Shown here: in pieces, positions 15,502 through 24,996 of the stretch
How the letters are laid out: the number at the start of each line of letters is the position of its first letter
How positions within the stretch are numbered: the stretch's first letter is position 1
Assembly: GCA_046351595.1 (NCBI GenBank)
Contig: JAXLYE010000011.1
Span: 152,668-216,667, forward strand
Direction: 5' to 3'
Source of the DNA: JAXLYE01 sp046351595
GTDB lineage: Bacteria; Myxococcota_A; Polyangia; Palsa-1104; JAEUJZ01
Length of the DNA stretch: 64,000 nt
Notes under the pieces: model-generated
What the model was told of the DNA's origin: nothing
The model's database searches: none
Seen by the model: only the letters and a program-made list of their open reading frames with translations
Position numbers and translations under genes: made by a program

Positions 15502-16737
15502 TCAGCCCTGCTCCTGCACGAGCTCCTGCGCAAGCTTTTGGCTCGCCAGCAGGACCAGCCGTGTCAGCGTCTGTCGAGGCAGCTCCGCGAGAATCTGCTC
15601 CGCGGAGACGCTCGGGCTCTCAACCGCTGGCTTCCGCTCTCCAAGCTCGAGAAGCTCGACCAGCCGCTCCGTACGCGCTCCGCTGATCGCACCCGGCTGC
15701 ACGTAGTGCTTGGCCGTCACCGCGAACGAGCCATGGCCGAGCGCCGCGGCGACGGCATGAGACAGCGCGCCCGAGCGTACGCTGGCCGTGGCCCACAGGC
15801 CGCGGAGGCTGTGCGGACAGACGACCGGCACCCCGGCGGCCACGCACAGCCGCTGCACCGCGGAGTGCAGGACCTGGCGGCTCCTCGCCCTGCCCTCTGA
15901 GGTGGCGCCAAACAGATAGTCAGTCGGTGCGCGACCCGCGGTGAGCTTGAGCAGGCGCGGGCGCAGCACCTCGGGTACGTCACAGTCGCGCGCGGCGTTG
16001 TCGGTCTTGCCGCGGTAGTCGCTGTCGCGCGCCGCGACCCACAGCTTCGCGCCGCCGCAGTCCAGGTCGCGTACGCGCAGGTGCAGGACCTCGCCGGCCC
16101 TGCAGCCCAGCAGCAGCGCCGTCACGGCCGCCAGGGCCATAGGGTCGCCGCGCTCGTCGAACCGGAGGAAAGCGGCAGTGATGAAGCGCTCGGCCTCATC
16201 GAAGCGGAGCTGCTTCTTGCCGCGGTTGGGGCGACCGACCGGCTGCACGCCCGCGAAGGGGCTTTCGCGGATATAGCCCTTTTGCACGGCCCAGCGGAAC
16301 AGCGCCTGCGCCAGCTTGAGCTTGAAGCGCTGGGTGGCAGCGGTCGGCGGCCGGCCCGTCTTGGGTGTGGGGGTCGCGACCAGGCTCTGGTACAGCGCGA
16401 CCGCGCGCTTCGGTGTCAGCTTGCCGATGTCCTCGTCGAGGTAGTCGCAGAGCCACGAGCGCAGCTGGACGCGATGCGCGTCGGCGCTGCGCGGGTTGCA
16501 CACGCCGCGCTGCACCTTGTCCTCGAGGTACAGGTCGAGCACCTGGGCCAGCGAGCGCCCCACACTCGACGGGCAGAACTCGCGGGCGGCTCGCCGCATG
16601 CCGGCCAGCGCCTCCTTCTTCGTCGAGAAGTAGACGTCATGGTGCCCGGTCAGGCCGCAGATGCGGATGCGAAAGCGGGTCCCTCCACGCTCTGAATACG
16701 GGCCCTTGACCCGCGGCGGGGCTTTAGGGTGCGGCAT
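15502..16737 (-). CDS. int: Tyrosine recombinase / integrase
   Basis: The 411-residue protein has an N-terminal arm-binding and core-binding part (DVYFSTKKEALAGMRRAAREF, LAQVLDLYLEDKV) and a C-terminal catalytic domain. Visible catalytic residues are Arg213 in LGCRAGEVLHLRV, His309 and Arg312 in HSLRGLWATA, a second His in LGHGSFAVT, and nucleophile Tyr345 in AKHYVQP. The ATG chosen has GGGAGG 6 nt upstream; an earlier start would add 66 unconserved residues. The gene reads inward from the island's right end, about 260 bp from the kinase junction, so it very likely inserted this island into the kinase gene. It may also act on the other kinase-gene sites in the window. Confidence 0.9.
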   Translation of the reverse strand: MPHPKAPPRVKGPYSERGGTRFRIRICGLTGHHDVYFSTKKEALAGMRRAAREFCPSSVGRSLAQVLDLYLEDKVQRGVCNPRSADAHRVQLRSWLCDYLDEDIGKLTPKRAVALYQSLVATPTPKTGRPPTAATQRFKLKLAQALFRWAVQKGYIRESPFAGVQPVGRPNRGKKQLRFDEAERFITAAFLRFDERGDPMALAAVTALLLGCRAGEVLHLRVRDLDCGGAKLWVAARDSDYRGKTDNAARDCDVPEVLRPRLLKLTAGRAPTDYLFGATSEGRARSRQVLHSAVQRLCVAAGVPVVCPHSLRGLWATASVRSGALSHAVAAALGHGSFAVTAKHYVQPGAISGARTERLVELLELGERKPAVESPSVSAEQILAELPRQTLTRLVLLASQKLAQELVQEQG

Positions 16738-16927
16738 GGCGGCCTCCCGCTCGAACGACGAAGCCCAGGCGGAGCCTGATTGATGACGTTGAGAACGGGC
16801 GCCCAAGAGACGAGCGCGGAACCATGCCTGCTCGACGGCCGACCGGCCAATTGCCCGACGGCGCATGCGCGACACAGAGCGGTCTACTGTAGATCTGCCG
16901 TCGAGAAAGACCCCAAACGCGGAACCC

Positions 16928-16958
16928 GTCCGCAACCCTTCTCCGTCGGTTTGCGGAC
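16928..16958. repeat. Inverted repeat at island right end
   Basis: GTCCGCAA and TTGCGGAC are perfect 8-bp arms separated by 15 bp, lying between the integrase start and the kinase junction. This is a likely place for integrase arm-type binding sites, excisionase sites or integrase gene control. Confidence 0.45.
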
Positions 16959-16994
16959 AGGTTCGTTTCCGCTCTCACTCGATCATGACATTTA

Positions 16995-17010
16995 GCCCGG
17001 CAACATCATG
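16995..17010 (+). other. Island-chromosome junction (probable attR core)
   Basis: The bases AGCCCGGCAACATC encode KPGNI of a kinase catalytic loop, but the upstream codon is TAG instead of the expected Lys, and everything before it belongs to the island. The match to the core of the 9.4 kb element (AGCCTGACAACGTC) gives a shared pattern AGCCYGRCAACRTC. The left-hand copy lies outside the window, so the exact overlap cannot be set. Confidence 0.65.
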
Positions 17011-17997
17011 ATCGTCCGGGAGAGCCAGGGCGACGTCGAGCGGGTGAAGCTGCTTGATTTTGGGATCGCGAAGCTCGATGTGCAGCGGCTGAACCTGGAC
17101 GATCCGATGACGCGCACCGGCGTGATCATGGGCACGCCGCACTACATGTCGCCGGAGCAGTGCCAGGGCGCGGGGCACGTCGACGATCGCGCGGACGTGT
17201 ACTCGCTGGGCATCATCGTCTACCAGATGCTCACGGGGCGGCTGCCGTTCCTCGGCGAGGGCGACGGCGCCATCATCGCCAAGCACATCTACGTGCCGCC
17301 GGATCCGCCGCGCTCGCTGGTGCCGTCGATCACCGACGGCATGCAGGAGCTGGTGCTGGCCATGCTGATCAAGGATCCGCGCGGCCGTCCGAGCATGCTG
17401 CACGTGCACCGCCGCCTCGAAGAGATGGGCGCCGGGTTCGGGATGACCCAGGACCTGTCGATGACATTCGAGGAGGCGCCGCCGACCGGGCAGGTGCCCG
17501 AGCCGCAGACCGTGGTGCGCGGCCTGAGCGCGGCCAACATCCCGTCGCAGCCCTCGACGCTGGGCTCGGTGACCGGGCAGATGGCGCAGGCGGCGCTGCC
17601 GACGCGGCGGCCGCTGCTGGCGGGAGCGGCGTTCATCGGGCTGGCGCTGCTCGGGGCGGGCGGCGCCATCGCCTACAAGCTGACCCGCCCGGCGCCGGCG
17701 GAGCTCGCGCGTCACGATGACCCGGGCACGAGCGCGGCCGCAGCCGGACCCGCGACGGCTGCCGACGGGCACGGCGATCCGACCCGAGCTCCGAGCGCGC
17801 CGACGACGAAGCCGCCGCCCCCCGAGGCGCCGCAACCAACGGCCAAGCCGCCGCCGCCGACGGCCAAGCCCAAGGCGCCGGTGAAGAAGCTGCAGCGCGC
17901 CAAGCCCAAGGCGTCGAAGAAGAAGGCGGCGGCGAAGAAGGGCAAGAAGCCGGCGAAGGGCAAGGGCGCCCGTCCCGGCGTCGGAATCGTGGATTAG
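16996..17997 (+). pseudogene. Ser/Thr kinase, C-terminal part only (split by island)
   Basis: The fragment starts at PGNIMIV, directly after the missing HRDLK, and continues with LLDFGIAKL (DFG), GTPHYMSPEQ and the rest of a PknB-type kinase C-lobe. After the kinase comes a transmembrane segment (AGAAFIGLALLGAGGAIAYKL) and a Pro/Lys/Ala-rich tail with KPPPPT and KKAAAKKGKK runs, typical of membrane kinases in Myxococcota. ATP-binding lobe, catalytic Asp and Lys are absent, so the fragment cannot be an active kinase. The missing half should flank the island's left end. An internal ATG at 17008 could allow translation of the remnant, but I doubt function. Confidence 0.85.
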
Positions 17998-18035
17998 CGA
18001 GAGAGGGAGCGCCCCGCGACCGGGGCTCAGGCGGG

Positions 18036-21000
18036 CTACAGGCCGGTGAACTGGATCTGCGTGAGTGCGTCGGCCTTGCGGTCGTAGACCACGTCGAGCA
18101 CCCACCACTTGCCGGCGAGGCTCACGGCCTGCGGGTAGTAGCCGCGGCTCACGGTGGCCGCGCCGGCCAGCGTCTTCTTGGTCCAGGCCATGGTGTCGCG
18201 GCGCGCCAGCTCCAGCGTCGCGGACGTCGCGTCCTGGTAGGCGATGACCGGCTTGTCACCGTCGAGGAACAGCACGGCGCCGGCGCCGACGCTGTGGCTG
18301 TCGCCCGCGCGCACGCCGTCGTCGATCAGCTCGGCCTTGGGCATCATCGTGACCGCGCCCTTGTACGACGTGTAGTACAGCTTGCCCTCGTTGCTGCTGA
18401 AGGCGACGTGCACGGTGCCATCGCTGCCGATGGCGGCGCCGATGTAGCGGCCGGCGTCGGTCTTGCCGTCGCCGCCCTGCAGCACCGTGACCTTCCAGTC
18501 GGTGCCGCTGGCGACCTTCAGCGCGCCGGTCGCGCGGTTGTAGAACAGGAGCTGGCTCCCGCTCTTGTCCGCGACGAGGCGCGCGAACAGGCCCGTGCCC
18601 TCGGGCAGATCCGCGGGCGGCGTGCCCAGCGCGTCGACGCACTTCATCGCCATGCAGGCCGTCGCCATCTTGCAGGACGGCGTGCAGTTCTTGTCGACCT
18701 TCTTGCACACCGTGTTCAGGCGGTCCTTCTTCATCGGGTCGACGTAGACGCAGGCCGAGTCCGCGGCGCACAGGCCGGCGCACGACACCGCCTGCTCCTC
18801 GACGACCTTCTTGGTCCAGTCGGCGGGGCCGGTCGGCGTCTTGCTCTTGCCGCGCGCCACGACGAGCTGCGACACCACCTTGCCGTCCATCTTGGTCACG
18901 CCCTGGATCATGTACGCGACCACCGGCGTGTCGTCGGCCTCGACCACGAGCTGCGCGAACATCCCGACGCCGCTGCCCTCCTTGGCGTCCGCGATGACCG
19001 TGCTCGACCACTTGTCGCCGTCGCGGCGCGCCAGCTTCACGGCGCCGTTGGTGACGTCCTGGTACGCGATGAGCGGCGCGCCCTGCCCCGTGAACCCGAG
19101 CGAGGTGAAGCGGCCCACGTCATCGCCCGCGTCGACGTAGCCGCCGCGGTACGAGCGGCCGTCGGTGCTCTGCGGATCGCCCGGCGGCAGGCCGTCGACG
19201 GGGTACCACACCAGCTTGTCGGTCGCGCTCTTCACCTCGGTAAACGCCAGGTCGCCGAACGTCGCGTTGTAGGCGCTGATGTACAGCGTGCCGTTGCGCA
19301 CCACCGCGCTCTGGTAGCGGCCGATCTCGTCGAACGGCGAGAACTCGGCCTTGGGCTTGTCGGGCACCGCCTCGGACAGGTCGGCCTCGCCGCCGCCCAT
19401 GTCCTCGTCGCCGATGACGGTGTTGTCGTTCTTGCAGGCCGGCGCCGTGAGCAGCAGCACGAGCGCGCTCAGCACCGTCGCCAGGCGCCGCACCCGCCGC
19501 CGCGCGAGCAGACCGAGCGACAGCAGCACCAGGAGGAGCGCCGGCAGCCGCAGCGTGCCGCGCGGGGCCGCCACCGTGCAGCCGCCGCGGTAGTCACCGC
19601 CGTCGGCGCGCGGCTGGTCGCCACGCTCGGGGCGCTCGGACCCTTCGATGCGAACGATCCGCGGCGCCGCCTCGACCTTGGGCGCGACGAAGAACTCGAC
19701 GCGCGCCGGCGTCGGATCGAGCGTGCCCGGCTGCCCCTGCGTGCGGGCGCGGACCTCGACCACGTGGTTGCCGGGCAGGCGCAGCCCCGCCTCCTGCAGC
19801 GTCACCTGGCGCTGCGCGTCGAACGGACGCCACAGCCCGCCGTCGAGGCGCACCTGCCACTCCGCCGCCCCGCGGCTGTCGGCATCGACGTACAGCGTCA
19901 GCCGCGGCGTCGCCTGGCGCTCGGCGCGCACGTCCATCTCGCTCGCGCCCGGGACCTCGAGCGAGGCCAGCGTCGCGTAGGTTTCGACCGGCGCGCCCGT
20001 CGGTGCGATCGACTCCGAGATGTCGTCGCCGATCACCGGCATGCCAGCGGTCTTCAGCGCCAGGAACAGGCCCAGGTACGACAGCTTGCCCGCGCCGTCC
20101 GGCGTCGAGGTGATCTGCACCGGCACCAGCTGCATGCCCAGCAGATCCGGCAGCTTGATCGGTGACAGCGACGAGCCGATCGAGCCGACCAGCACCGGCA
20201 GCAGGCTCGGGAACAGGCGCGCCAGCTGCATCGGCGTCTCCTTGAGCAGCGCGCTGTCGGTCACGCGCACGTTGCCGACGCCGTTGTCCAGATCGCCGAG
20301 CATCGGCACGATCTGGTTCATGTTGTCGACGTCGAGCGCCAGCGGTACGTCGAGGTCCACGGTCTGGCGCATGAAGCGCACGTAGCGCTCGTCCATGTAG
20401 ACGTAGAAGTCGAACGCCAGGTCCTTGACGACCAGGTGCAGCAGCGGATCGTCGATGGTCTTCTTGCCCATGGCGTCGGTCTTGAACGTGCCCTTGCCCA
20501 GCGTGAACGTCGGCGCCTGCGTCGGCCGCGCCACCAGCTTGATCGCCGAGTTGGTGCCGCGCGTCAGGTCATTCAGAGATGGGATCAGCGCCGACAGCAG
20601 CGACGACGACAGCAGCTCGACCTGCTGCGTCCCGATCTCCAGGCACAGGCCGCCGCCCTCGTAGAAGGCGTGGCCCAGAAGATCCAGCTCGAGGGTCGAG
20701 ATGCCGGCGCCGACGTGGTAGGGCTTGGTGTTGGGCGCGGCGTTGGTCGCAAACGCCGCGGTCTTGCCGAGCGGCATCGGCCGCGTCGGCGCCGGGCGCA
20801 CCGGCGCGCACGTGCTCTTCACCGGCGCCATGCCGCCGCCGAGCATGCCGAGCGAAAGACCGCCCGTCGGTGCCGTCTCGACCGCCGCGTAGCCGCCGGC
20901 CGCCGCGTACAGGTCGATGGCCGCGGTCTTGGCCGCCGGCGCGAACGCCCCCAGACCCGACAGATCGATGCGCCCCTCGAGCCCGAGGAACTGCATGCAC

Positions 21001-21857
21001 TTGCCGTCGCGCGCGCACTGCTTCTGCGCCGAGCAGCCCTGGTTCGCGAGCGAGCTGCAGTCGTCCTTGCTCTCGCACTTCTGACAGAACAGCCCGTCGA
21101 GCGGACCCGCCAGCTGCTTCTTGATCTGGTCCTTCAGCGCGTTGACCACCGTGCCCTTGAGCAACAGATCGATGGTGCCGCAGAAGATGTCGCCCTTGAT
21201 GTCGATGTCGTCGTTGTCGAGATCGAGCAGGTCGGTGGCGCTGTCGATGAAGTCGATGTTGGTCAGCTTCGTCGCCGCGTCCGGGGTCGCCGAGAACGCG
21301 AGCGTGATGCCGAGGTCCGGCTTGCCCTTGCGCGCGGTGTCGAGGGAGATCTTGCAGTTGACGTTGATGATCCCGGACTTGTACTTGATCGGGAAGTCCG
21401 TCAGCGTCTTGAGCTTGGCGCGCACCGTGATCTTGTTGGTCTGCGGCGGCTGCGGGTCGATCTTCAGCGACTGGAAGTCCAGCTTCATCGCGCAGCTGGT
21501 GCCGCAGCAGATCTGCGCGTCGCCGCTGCACGTCGACGGGATCGGGATGTTGCCGCCGGGCAGCGCCGCGTCGATGAACGACTTGCCGTTGGCCTCCAGG
21601 AAGTCGAACAGCGGCTTGGCGATGCGCAGCTGCACCGCGCCCTCGACCCGCTTGTCGACGGGGTAGCCGCCCTTGAGCTTGGCCAGGCCGCCGCCCGAGC
21701 CGCCGCAGCCGCCCGAGCCGCCGCTGCCCGAGCAGGCGACGATGAAGGTCAGGCCAAGCACCGAGGCTGCGCGCAGCAGCGACGCTGACAACACTGACGC
21801 TTTTGGACGCGGCGCCGCTCGCCCTCCGTCCAAACCGCGAACCAGAGACTCCGTCAT
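18036..21857 (-). CDS. Giant two-part secreted lipoprotein with internal MYXO-CTERM-like segment
   Basis: The 1273-residue frame starts at an ATG with GGAGG just upstream and a lipobox (TFIVACSGS). Residues about 50-745 hold a Cys-containing region and long beta-rich stretches. Near residue 760 is GGCTVAAPRG, then a hydrophobic helix and ARRRVRR, which looks like a MYXO-CTERM C-terminal sorting signal. The frame does not stop there: it continues into LATVLSALVLLLTAPACKND, which looks like a second lipoprotein signal with lipobox near residue 807. A beta-repeat region with recurring 'IAYQDxTxxxxxLARRD' blocks follows. It therefore looks like two surface proteins fused in frame. The function is unknown. 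Confidence 0.75.
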   Translation of the reverse strand: MTESLVRGLDGGRAAPRPKASVLSASLLRAASVLGLTFIVACSGSGGSGGCGGSGGGLAKLKGGYPVDKRVEGAVQLRIAKPLFDFLEANGKSFIDAALPGGNIPIPSTCSGDAQICCGTSCAMKLDFQSLKIDPQPPQTNKITVRAKLKTLTDFPIKYKSGIINVNCKISLDTARKGKPDLGITLAFSATPDAATKLTNIDFIDSATDLLDLDNDDIDIKGDIFCGTIDLLLKGTVVNALKDQIKKQLAGPLDGLFCQKCESKDDCSSLANQGCSAQKQCARDGKCMQFLGLEGRIDLSGLGAFAPAAKTAAIDLYAAAGGYAAVETAPTGGLSLGMLGGGMAPVKSTCAPVRPAPTRPMPLGKTAAFATNAAPNTKPYHVGAGISTLELDLLGHAFYEGGGLCLEIGTQQVELLSSSLLSALIPSLNDLTRGTNSAIKLVARPTQAPTFTLGKGTFKTDAMGKKTIDDPLLHLVVKDLAFDFYVYMDERYVRFMRQTVDLDVPLALDVDNMNQIVPMLGDLDNGVGNVRVTDSALLKETPMQLARLFPSLLPVLVGSIGSSLSPIKLPDLLGMQLVPVQITSTPDGAGKLSYLGLFLALKTAGMPVIGDDISESIAPTGAPVETYATLASLEVPGASEMDVRAERQATPRLTLYVDADSRGAAEWQVRLDGGLWRPFDAQRQVTLQEAGLRLPGNHVVEVRARTQGQPGTLDPTPARVEFFVAPKVEAAPRIVRIEGSERPERGDQPRADGGDYRGGCTVAAPRGTLRLPALLLVLLSLGLLARRRVRRLATVLSALVLLLTAPACKNDNTVIGDEDMGGGEADLSEAVPDKPKAEFSPFDEIGRYQSAVVRNGTLYISAYNATFGDLAFTEVKSATDKLVWYPVDGLPPGDPQSTDGRSYRGGYVDAGDDVGRFTSLGFTGQGAPLIAYQDVTNGAVKLARRDGDKWSSTVIADAKEGSGVGMFAQLVVEADDTPVVAYMIQGVTKMDGKVVSQLVVARGKSKTPTGPADWTKKVVEEQAVSCAGLCAADSACVYVDPMKKDRLNTVCKKVDKNCTPSCKMATACMAMKCVDALGTPPADLPEGTGLFARLVADKSGSQLLFYNRATGALKVASGTDWKVTVLQGGDGKTDAGRYIGAAIGSDGTVHVAFSSNEGKLYYTSYKGAVTMMPKAELIDDGVRAGDSHSVGAGAVLFLDGDKPVIAYQDATSATLELARRDTMAWTKKTLAGAATVSRGYYPQAVSLAGKWWVLDVVYDRKADALTQIQFTGL

Positions 21858-21950
21858 GAGGACCTCCACTGCCGGACCGTTTTTCAGGGCCGAATGTGAG
21901 CGGCAACGTACTCAAAGCGATGAGGCGCCTCAAGGGGATATACTGCGCCG

Positions 21951-23585
21951 GTGCTGCCCCCTGCCCCCGCCGACGGATCGCGCGCGCCGTCCGACGCGTC
22001 CCCAGTCTCTGAAGCGACGCCCGAAGCGGTTTCCGAATCGCCGCGCAGCGACGAGCGGCGCGAGGAGCCAAGCCCCGAGCTCCGCCAGCGCCTCCGCCGC
22101 CTGCCCAAGGTCGACGAGGAGCTGCGGCGGATCGAGCGCGCGCTGGATGACGCAGCGCGCGAAGCAAGAGCCGGTGATGACGCAGCGCGCGAATCCGCCG
22201 CACCGCCGCGCTGGGCGCTGACGCAGGCCGTGCGTGACGCCATCACGGCGCGGCGCCGACGGATCCTCGAACACCAGGAGGCCGAGGCGGGCGAGACCGG
22301 CGAGACCGGGGCGTCGCTCGATACCTGCGCGGTGCTCGCCGCGGCGCGGCGCCTGGTGCAGCCGCCGCTGCGCCCGGTGCTCAACGCGACGGGCGTGGTG
22401 CTGCACACCAACCTCGGTCGCGCGCCCCTGCCCGCGCGCGCGCTGCGCCGCATCACCGAGACCGCCGCGGGCTACTGCAACCTCGAGTACCAGCTGGAGC
22501 AGGGCCGCCGCGGCAGCCGCCAGGATCTCCTGCCCGAGCTGCTGCGGCCGCTCACCGGCGCCGAGGCGCACCTCGTGGTCAACAACAACGCCGCCGCGGT
22601 GCTGCTGATGCTCGCGGGGCTGTGCGCCGGCCAGACGGTCGTGGTTTCGCGCGGGGAGCTCGTTGAGATCGGCGGCTCGTTCCGCGTGCCCGACGTCATG
22701 CGCGCCTCGGGCGCGATCCTCTGCGAGGTCGGCACCACCAACCGCACGCACCGCCGCGACTACGAGGCCGCGGCCGAGGGCGCGCGCGCCTTCCTCAAGG
22801 TCCACCGCGGCAACTTCGCGCTCGTCGGCTTCGTCGCCGAGGTCGGGATCGCGGAGCTGGCCCGGCTGGCGCACGAGCGCGGGCTCCTGTGCCTGTACGA
22901 CGTCGGCTCGGGCGCGCTCGCGCCGGCGCCGGTGGCGGTGTCGGCGCCGCGGGACGGCGAATCGCTCGACGAGGGCAGCGCCCGCACGGCGGCCGCGGAG
23001 CCGACGGTGCCGCAGGCCGTGGCCGCGGGCTGCGATGTCGTGACGTTCTCGTGCGACAAGCTGCTCGGCGGTCCGCAGGCCGGCGTGCTGTGCGGCAGCG
23101 CGGCCGCGGTGCGCCCGCTGCACAAGCACCCGCTCTTGCGCGCGCTGCGACCGGACAAGCTGTCGCTGGCGGCGCTGCTGGCGACGCTGGAGCTGTACCG
23201 CGACGGCAAGCACGACGAGATCCCGACGCTGCGCATGCTCGCCGAGCCGGCCCCGTCGCTGCGTGCCCGAGCCGAGCGGCTGCTCGCGGGGGTGCGGGCG
23301 CTCGGGCTGCGCGCCGAGGTGGTCGAGGTCCGGTCGGCCGTCGGGGGCGGCGCCCTGCCCTTGTGCCAGCCGCAGAGCTACGCCGTGGCCGTCGCAGATG
23401 GCGCGGACGGCGCAGACCGCGGGCCCGGCCGCACGCGCATCCGCGATCTCGAGGCCGCGCTGCGCCGGGGCGAGCCCGCAGTCGTCGCCCGCATCGACTC
23501 CGGCCGCCTGCTGTTCGACGTCCGCACGCTGCCGGAGCGCGACCTGCCGCTGCTGCTGCAGGCGCTGGCCGCGGCGTGCGCCTGA
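21951..23585 (+). CDS. selA: L-seryl-tRNA(Sec) selenium transferase
   Basis: SelA converts Ser-tRNA(Sec) to Sec-tRNA(Sec) with selenophosphate on a PLP cofactor. The 544-residue product shows LRRLPKVDEEL near residue 48, the substrate-binding NATGVVLHTNLGRAPL, NNNAAAVLLML, and the PLP lysine in TFSCDKLLGGPQAG. The C-terminal SRIDSGRLLFDVRTL-type region is present (ARIDSGRLLFDVRTL). Length is above the usual 460-470 because of an acidic N-terminal extension and an insert (ADGADGADRG). It starts at GTG. SelB, selenophosphate synthetase and tRNA-Sec are not in the window, so they should be elsewhere in the genome. Confidence 0.93.
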   Translation: MLPPAPADGSRAPSDASPVSEATPEAVSESPRSDERREEPSPELRQRLRRLPKVDEELRRIERALDDAAREARAGDDAARESAAPPRWALTQAVRDAITARRRRILEHQEAEAGETGETGASLDTCAVLAAARRLVQPPLRPVLNATGVVLHTNLGRAPLPARALRRITETAAGYCNLEYQLEQGRRGSRQDLLPELLRPLTGAEAHLVVNNNAAAVLLMLAGLCAGQTVVVSRGELVEIGGSFRVPDVMRASGAILCEVGTTNRTHRRDYEAAAEGARAFLKVHRGNFALVGFVAEVGIAELARLAHERGLLCLYDVGSGALAPAPVAVSAPRDGESLDEGSARTAAAEPTVPQAVAAGCDVVTFSCDKLLGGPQAGVLCGSAAAVRPLHKHPLLRALRPDKLSLAALLATLELYRDGKHDEIPTLRMLAEPAPSLRARAERLLAGVRALGLRAEVVEVRSAVGGGALPLCQPQSYAVAVADGADGADRGPGRTRIRDLEAALRRGEPAVVARIDSGRLLFDVRTLPERDLPLLLQALAAACA

Positions 23586-23594
23586 CCCGCCGCG

Positions 23595-24383
23595 TCAGCG
23601 CTGCGATGTCCTGCGCGCCGGGTGGACCAGCTGACCGAGGTAGCCCTCGGCCACCGGCTCGTCGACGCCGTAGCGCAGCGGGAAGCGGCCCGCGGGCGCC
23701 GCGTGGAAGGTGCCGAACAGGCGATCGAGCAGCGACAGCGTGCTCGCGAAGTTGACGCTCTGCGCGGCGGCGCCGGGCTCGTTGTGGTGGTGCCAGTGGT
23801 GGAAGCGCGGCGACGCGAGCAGGCCCTCGAGCGGGCCGTAGCCGATCCGCACGTTGGCGTGCACGAACGCCGTATACAGCTTCTGCACGACGATGAAAGT
23901 AAAGAGCGGCGTCGTGTCGAAGCCCAGCACCAGCACCGGCAGGTTCGAGACGCCGAGCAGCACCACCGCCTCGATCGGGTGCTGGCGGTGCGCGGCCAGG
24001 AAGTCGAGCTGCTCGGTGCTGTGGTGCACGGAGTGGAAGCGCCACAGCACCGGCACCGCGTGCGACAGCCGGTGCGCGAAGTAGCCCAGGAGCTCCGAGG
24101 CCACGAAGATCTCGGCAAGCTGCAGCGCGAACGGCTGCGCCTGCAGCAGCTTGCGCAGCGCGGTCGGCAGGATCCGCTCGAACAGCGCCGCCAGCCCGCC
24201 GAGCAGCAGCGCCGCGCCGAGGTTGATCAGGAACGGGTTCAGGCAGAAGTGCAAGAGGTCGACGGGCAGCCCCTTGCGCAGCAGCGGCTGCCGCGGCTGC
24301 GCCGGAATCAGGATCTGAAGCGGCAGCAGCAGCGCCGTAAACAGGAGCAGCTGCCGCACCACCGCGAGCGCGATCTCGGTCAT
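23595..24383 (-). CDS. Sterol desaturase / fatty acid hydroxylase family membrane enzyme
   Basis: The 262-residue integral membrane protein carries the three histidine boxes of the family: HRLSH, HSVHH with a nearby second H, and FHHWHHHNE. These bind a di-iron centre that hydroxylates or desaturates lipid substrates. Four to five hydrophobic segments are evident, starting with ALAVVRQLLLFTALLLPLQILI. It is convergent with selA and about 20 bp from a small secreted protein gene on the same strand. The substrate cannot be read; sterols or carotenoids and fatty acids are all possible. Confidence 0.85.
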   Translation of the reverse strand: MTEIALAVVRQLLLFTALLLPLQILIPAQPRQPLLRKGLPVDLLHFCLNPFLINLGAALLLGGLAALFERILPTALRKLLQAQPFALQLAEIFVASELLGYFAHRLSHAVPVLWRFHSVHHSTEQLDFLAAHRQHPIEAVVLLGVSNLPVLVLGFDTTPLFTFIVVQKLYTAFVHANVRIGYGPLEGLLASPRFHHWHHHNEPGAAAQSVNFASTLSLLDRLFGTFHAAPAGRFPLRYGVDEPVAEGYLGQLVHPARRTSQR

Positions 24384-24401
24384 CGCCAGAGTGAGCGGTG
24401 G

Positions 24402-24710
24402 CTAGTAGCCGCCGAAGTCGGGCACCGGCAGCAGGCGGTGCTTGCGCGGCTTCTTGGCGACCGGCGGGCTGTTGGCGGGCGGCGCGGGCCGGGTCGCCTC
24501 GACCTTCTGCGGCGCGCCGGGCGGCGTCTCGAGCGCGGCGGCGGGTGCGGCCCGATCCGGGTGCTCGACCGCGGGCTCGGCCTCGGCGCTGCCGACCGAC
24601 ATCAGGGCACCGAGCAGCAGCGCCGGCAGCGTGAGCGCAGCCGCCGCGGCGAGCAGCCGGGCGCCGACGGGTCGAGCGGGATAGGGCTTCAGCATCTCAG
24701 AGCGCACCAT
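24402..24710 (-). CDS. Small proline-rich secreted or membrane-anchored protein
   Basis: The protein has 102 residues: a hydrophobic N-terminal segment (LLAAAAALTLPALLLGALMSVG) ending in a possible signal-peptidase site SAEAEP, then a Pro/Ala-rich tail and basic KKPRKHRLLP near the end. The start has AGGAGG 5 nt upstream. It precedes the desaturase gene on the same strand by 18 bp, so they may be co-transcribed. No family is recognised. Confidence 0.5.
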   Translation of the reverse strand: MVRSEMLKPYPARPVGARLLAAAAALTLPALLLGALMSVGSAEAEPAVEHPDRAAPAAALETPPGAPQKVEATRPAPPANSPPVAKKPRKHRLLPVPDFGGY

Positions 24711-24996
24711 CTTCTCCTCCTGCTTCGCGACGGCCAGGCTCGCATCGGACGCCGCGCATCCACAAGCCAGCGCGCCCGTGTCAGCGTCCTGCGATCGGCC
24801 CGCTCAGAACGAACGGAACCTGTCACCTGCCCGCGTAAACGCCGAGCCGCCGCGTTCGATCTCGGGCCGGGCCGCGCGGCGCGCAAGTGCCGACGGCAGC
24901 GGGCTTTTTCGTCGGCCCCGCCGCGCGCCTCGTCCGCCGACTCGGCACCGCGCTCCGCGACCGCAGCGCAGGGCGCGCAGCTGTATTAGGATTTCT

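Larger units (their letters stand above)
1..16995. mobile_element. Integrated defence island, right-hand part (left end outside window)
   Basis: The segment ends at a junction where an in-frame stop directly precedes the sequence for PGNIMIV, the second half of a kinase catalytic loop, so a host kinase gene is split here. A tyrosine recombinase lies next to this end and points inward, the usual layout of an integrative element. Cargo includes two CBASS-type operons, paired ECF sigma factors, a SLOG-like/GT4 fusion, a kinase and three lipoproteins. The stretch around 14480-15270 reads visibly more AT-rich than the host genes to the right. The other boundary and the kinase N-terminal half must lie to the left of the window. 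Confidence 0.75.

Noticed and set aside
5640..16995. Cap3 (JAB protease) or a classical CBASS effector (patatin, nuclease, TM, TIR)
   Set aside because: I looked for JAB HxH...D motifs and known effector motifs on both strands and saw none.
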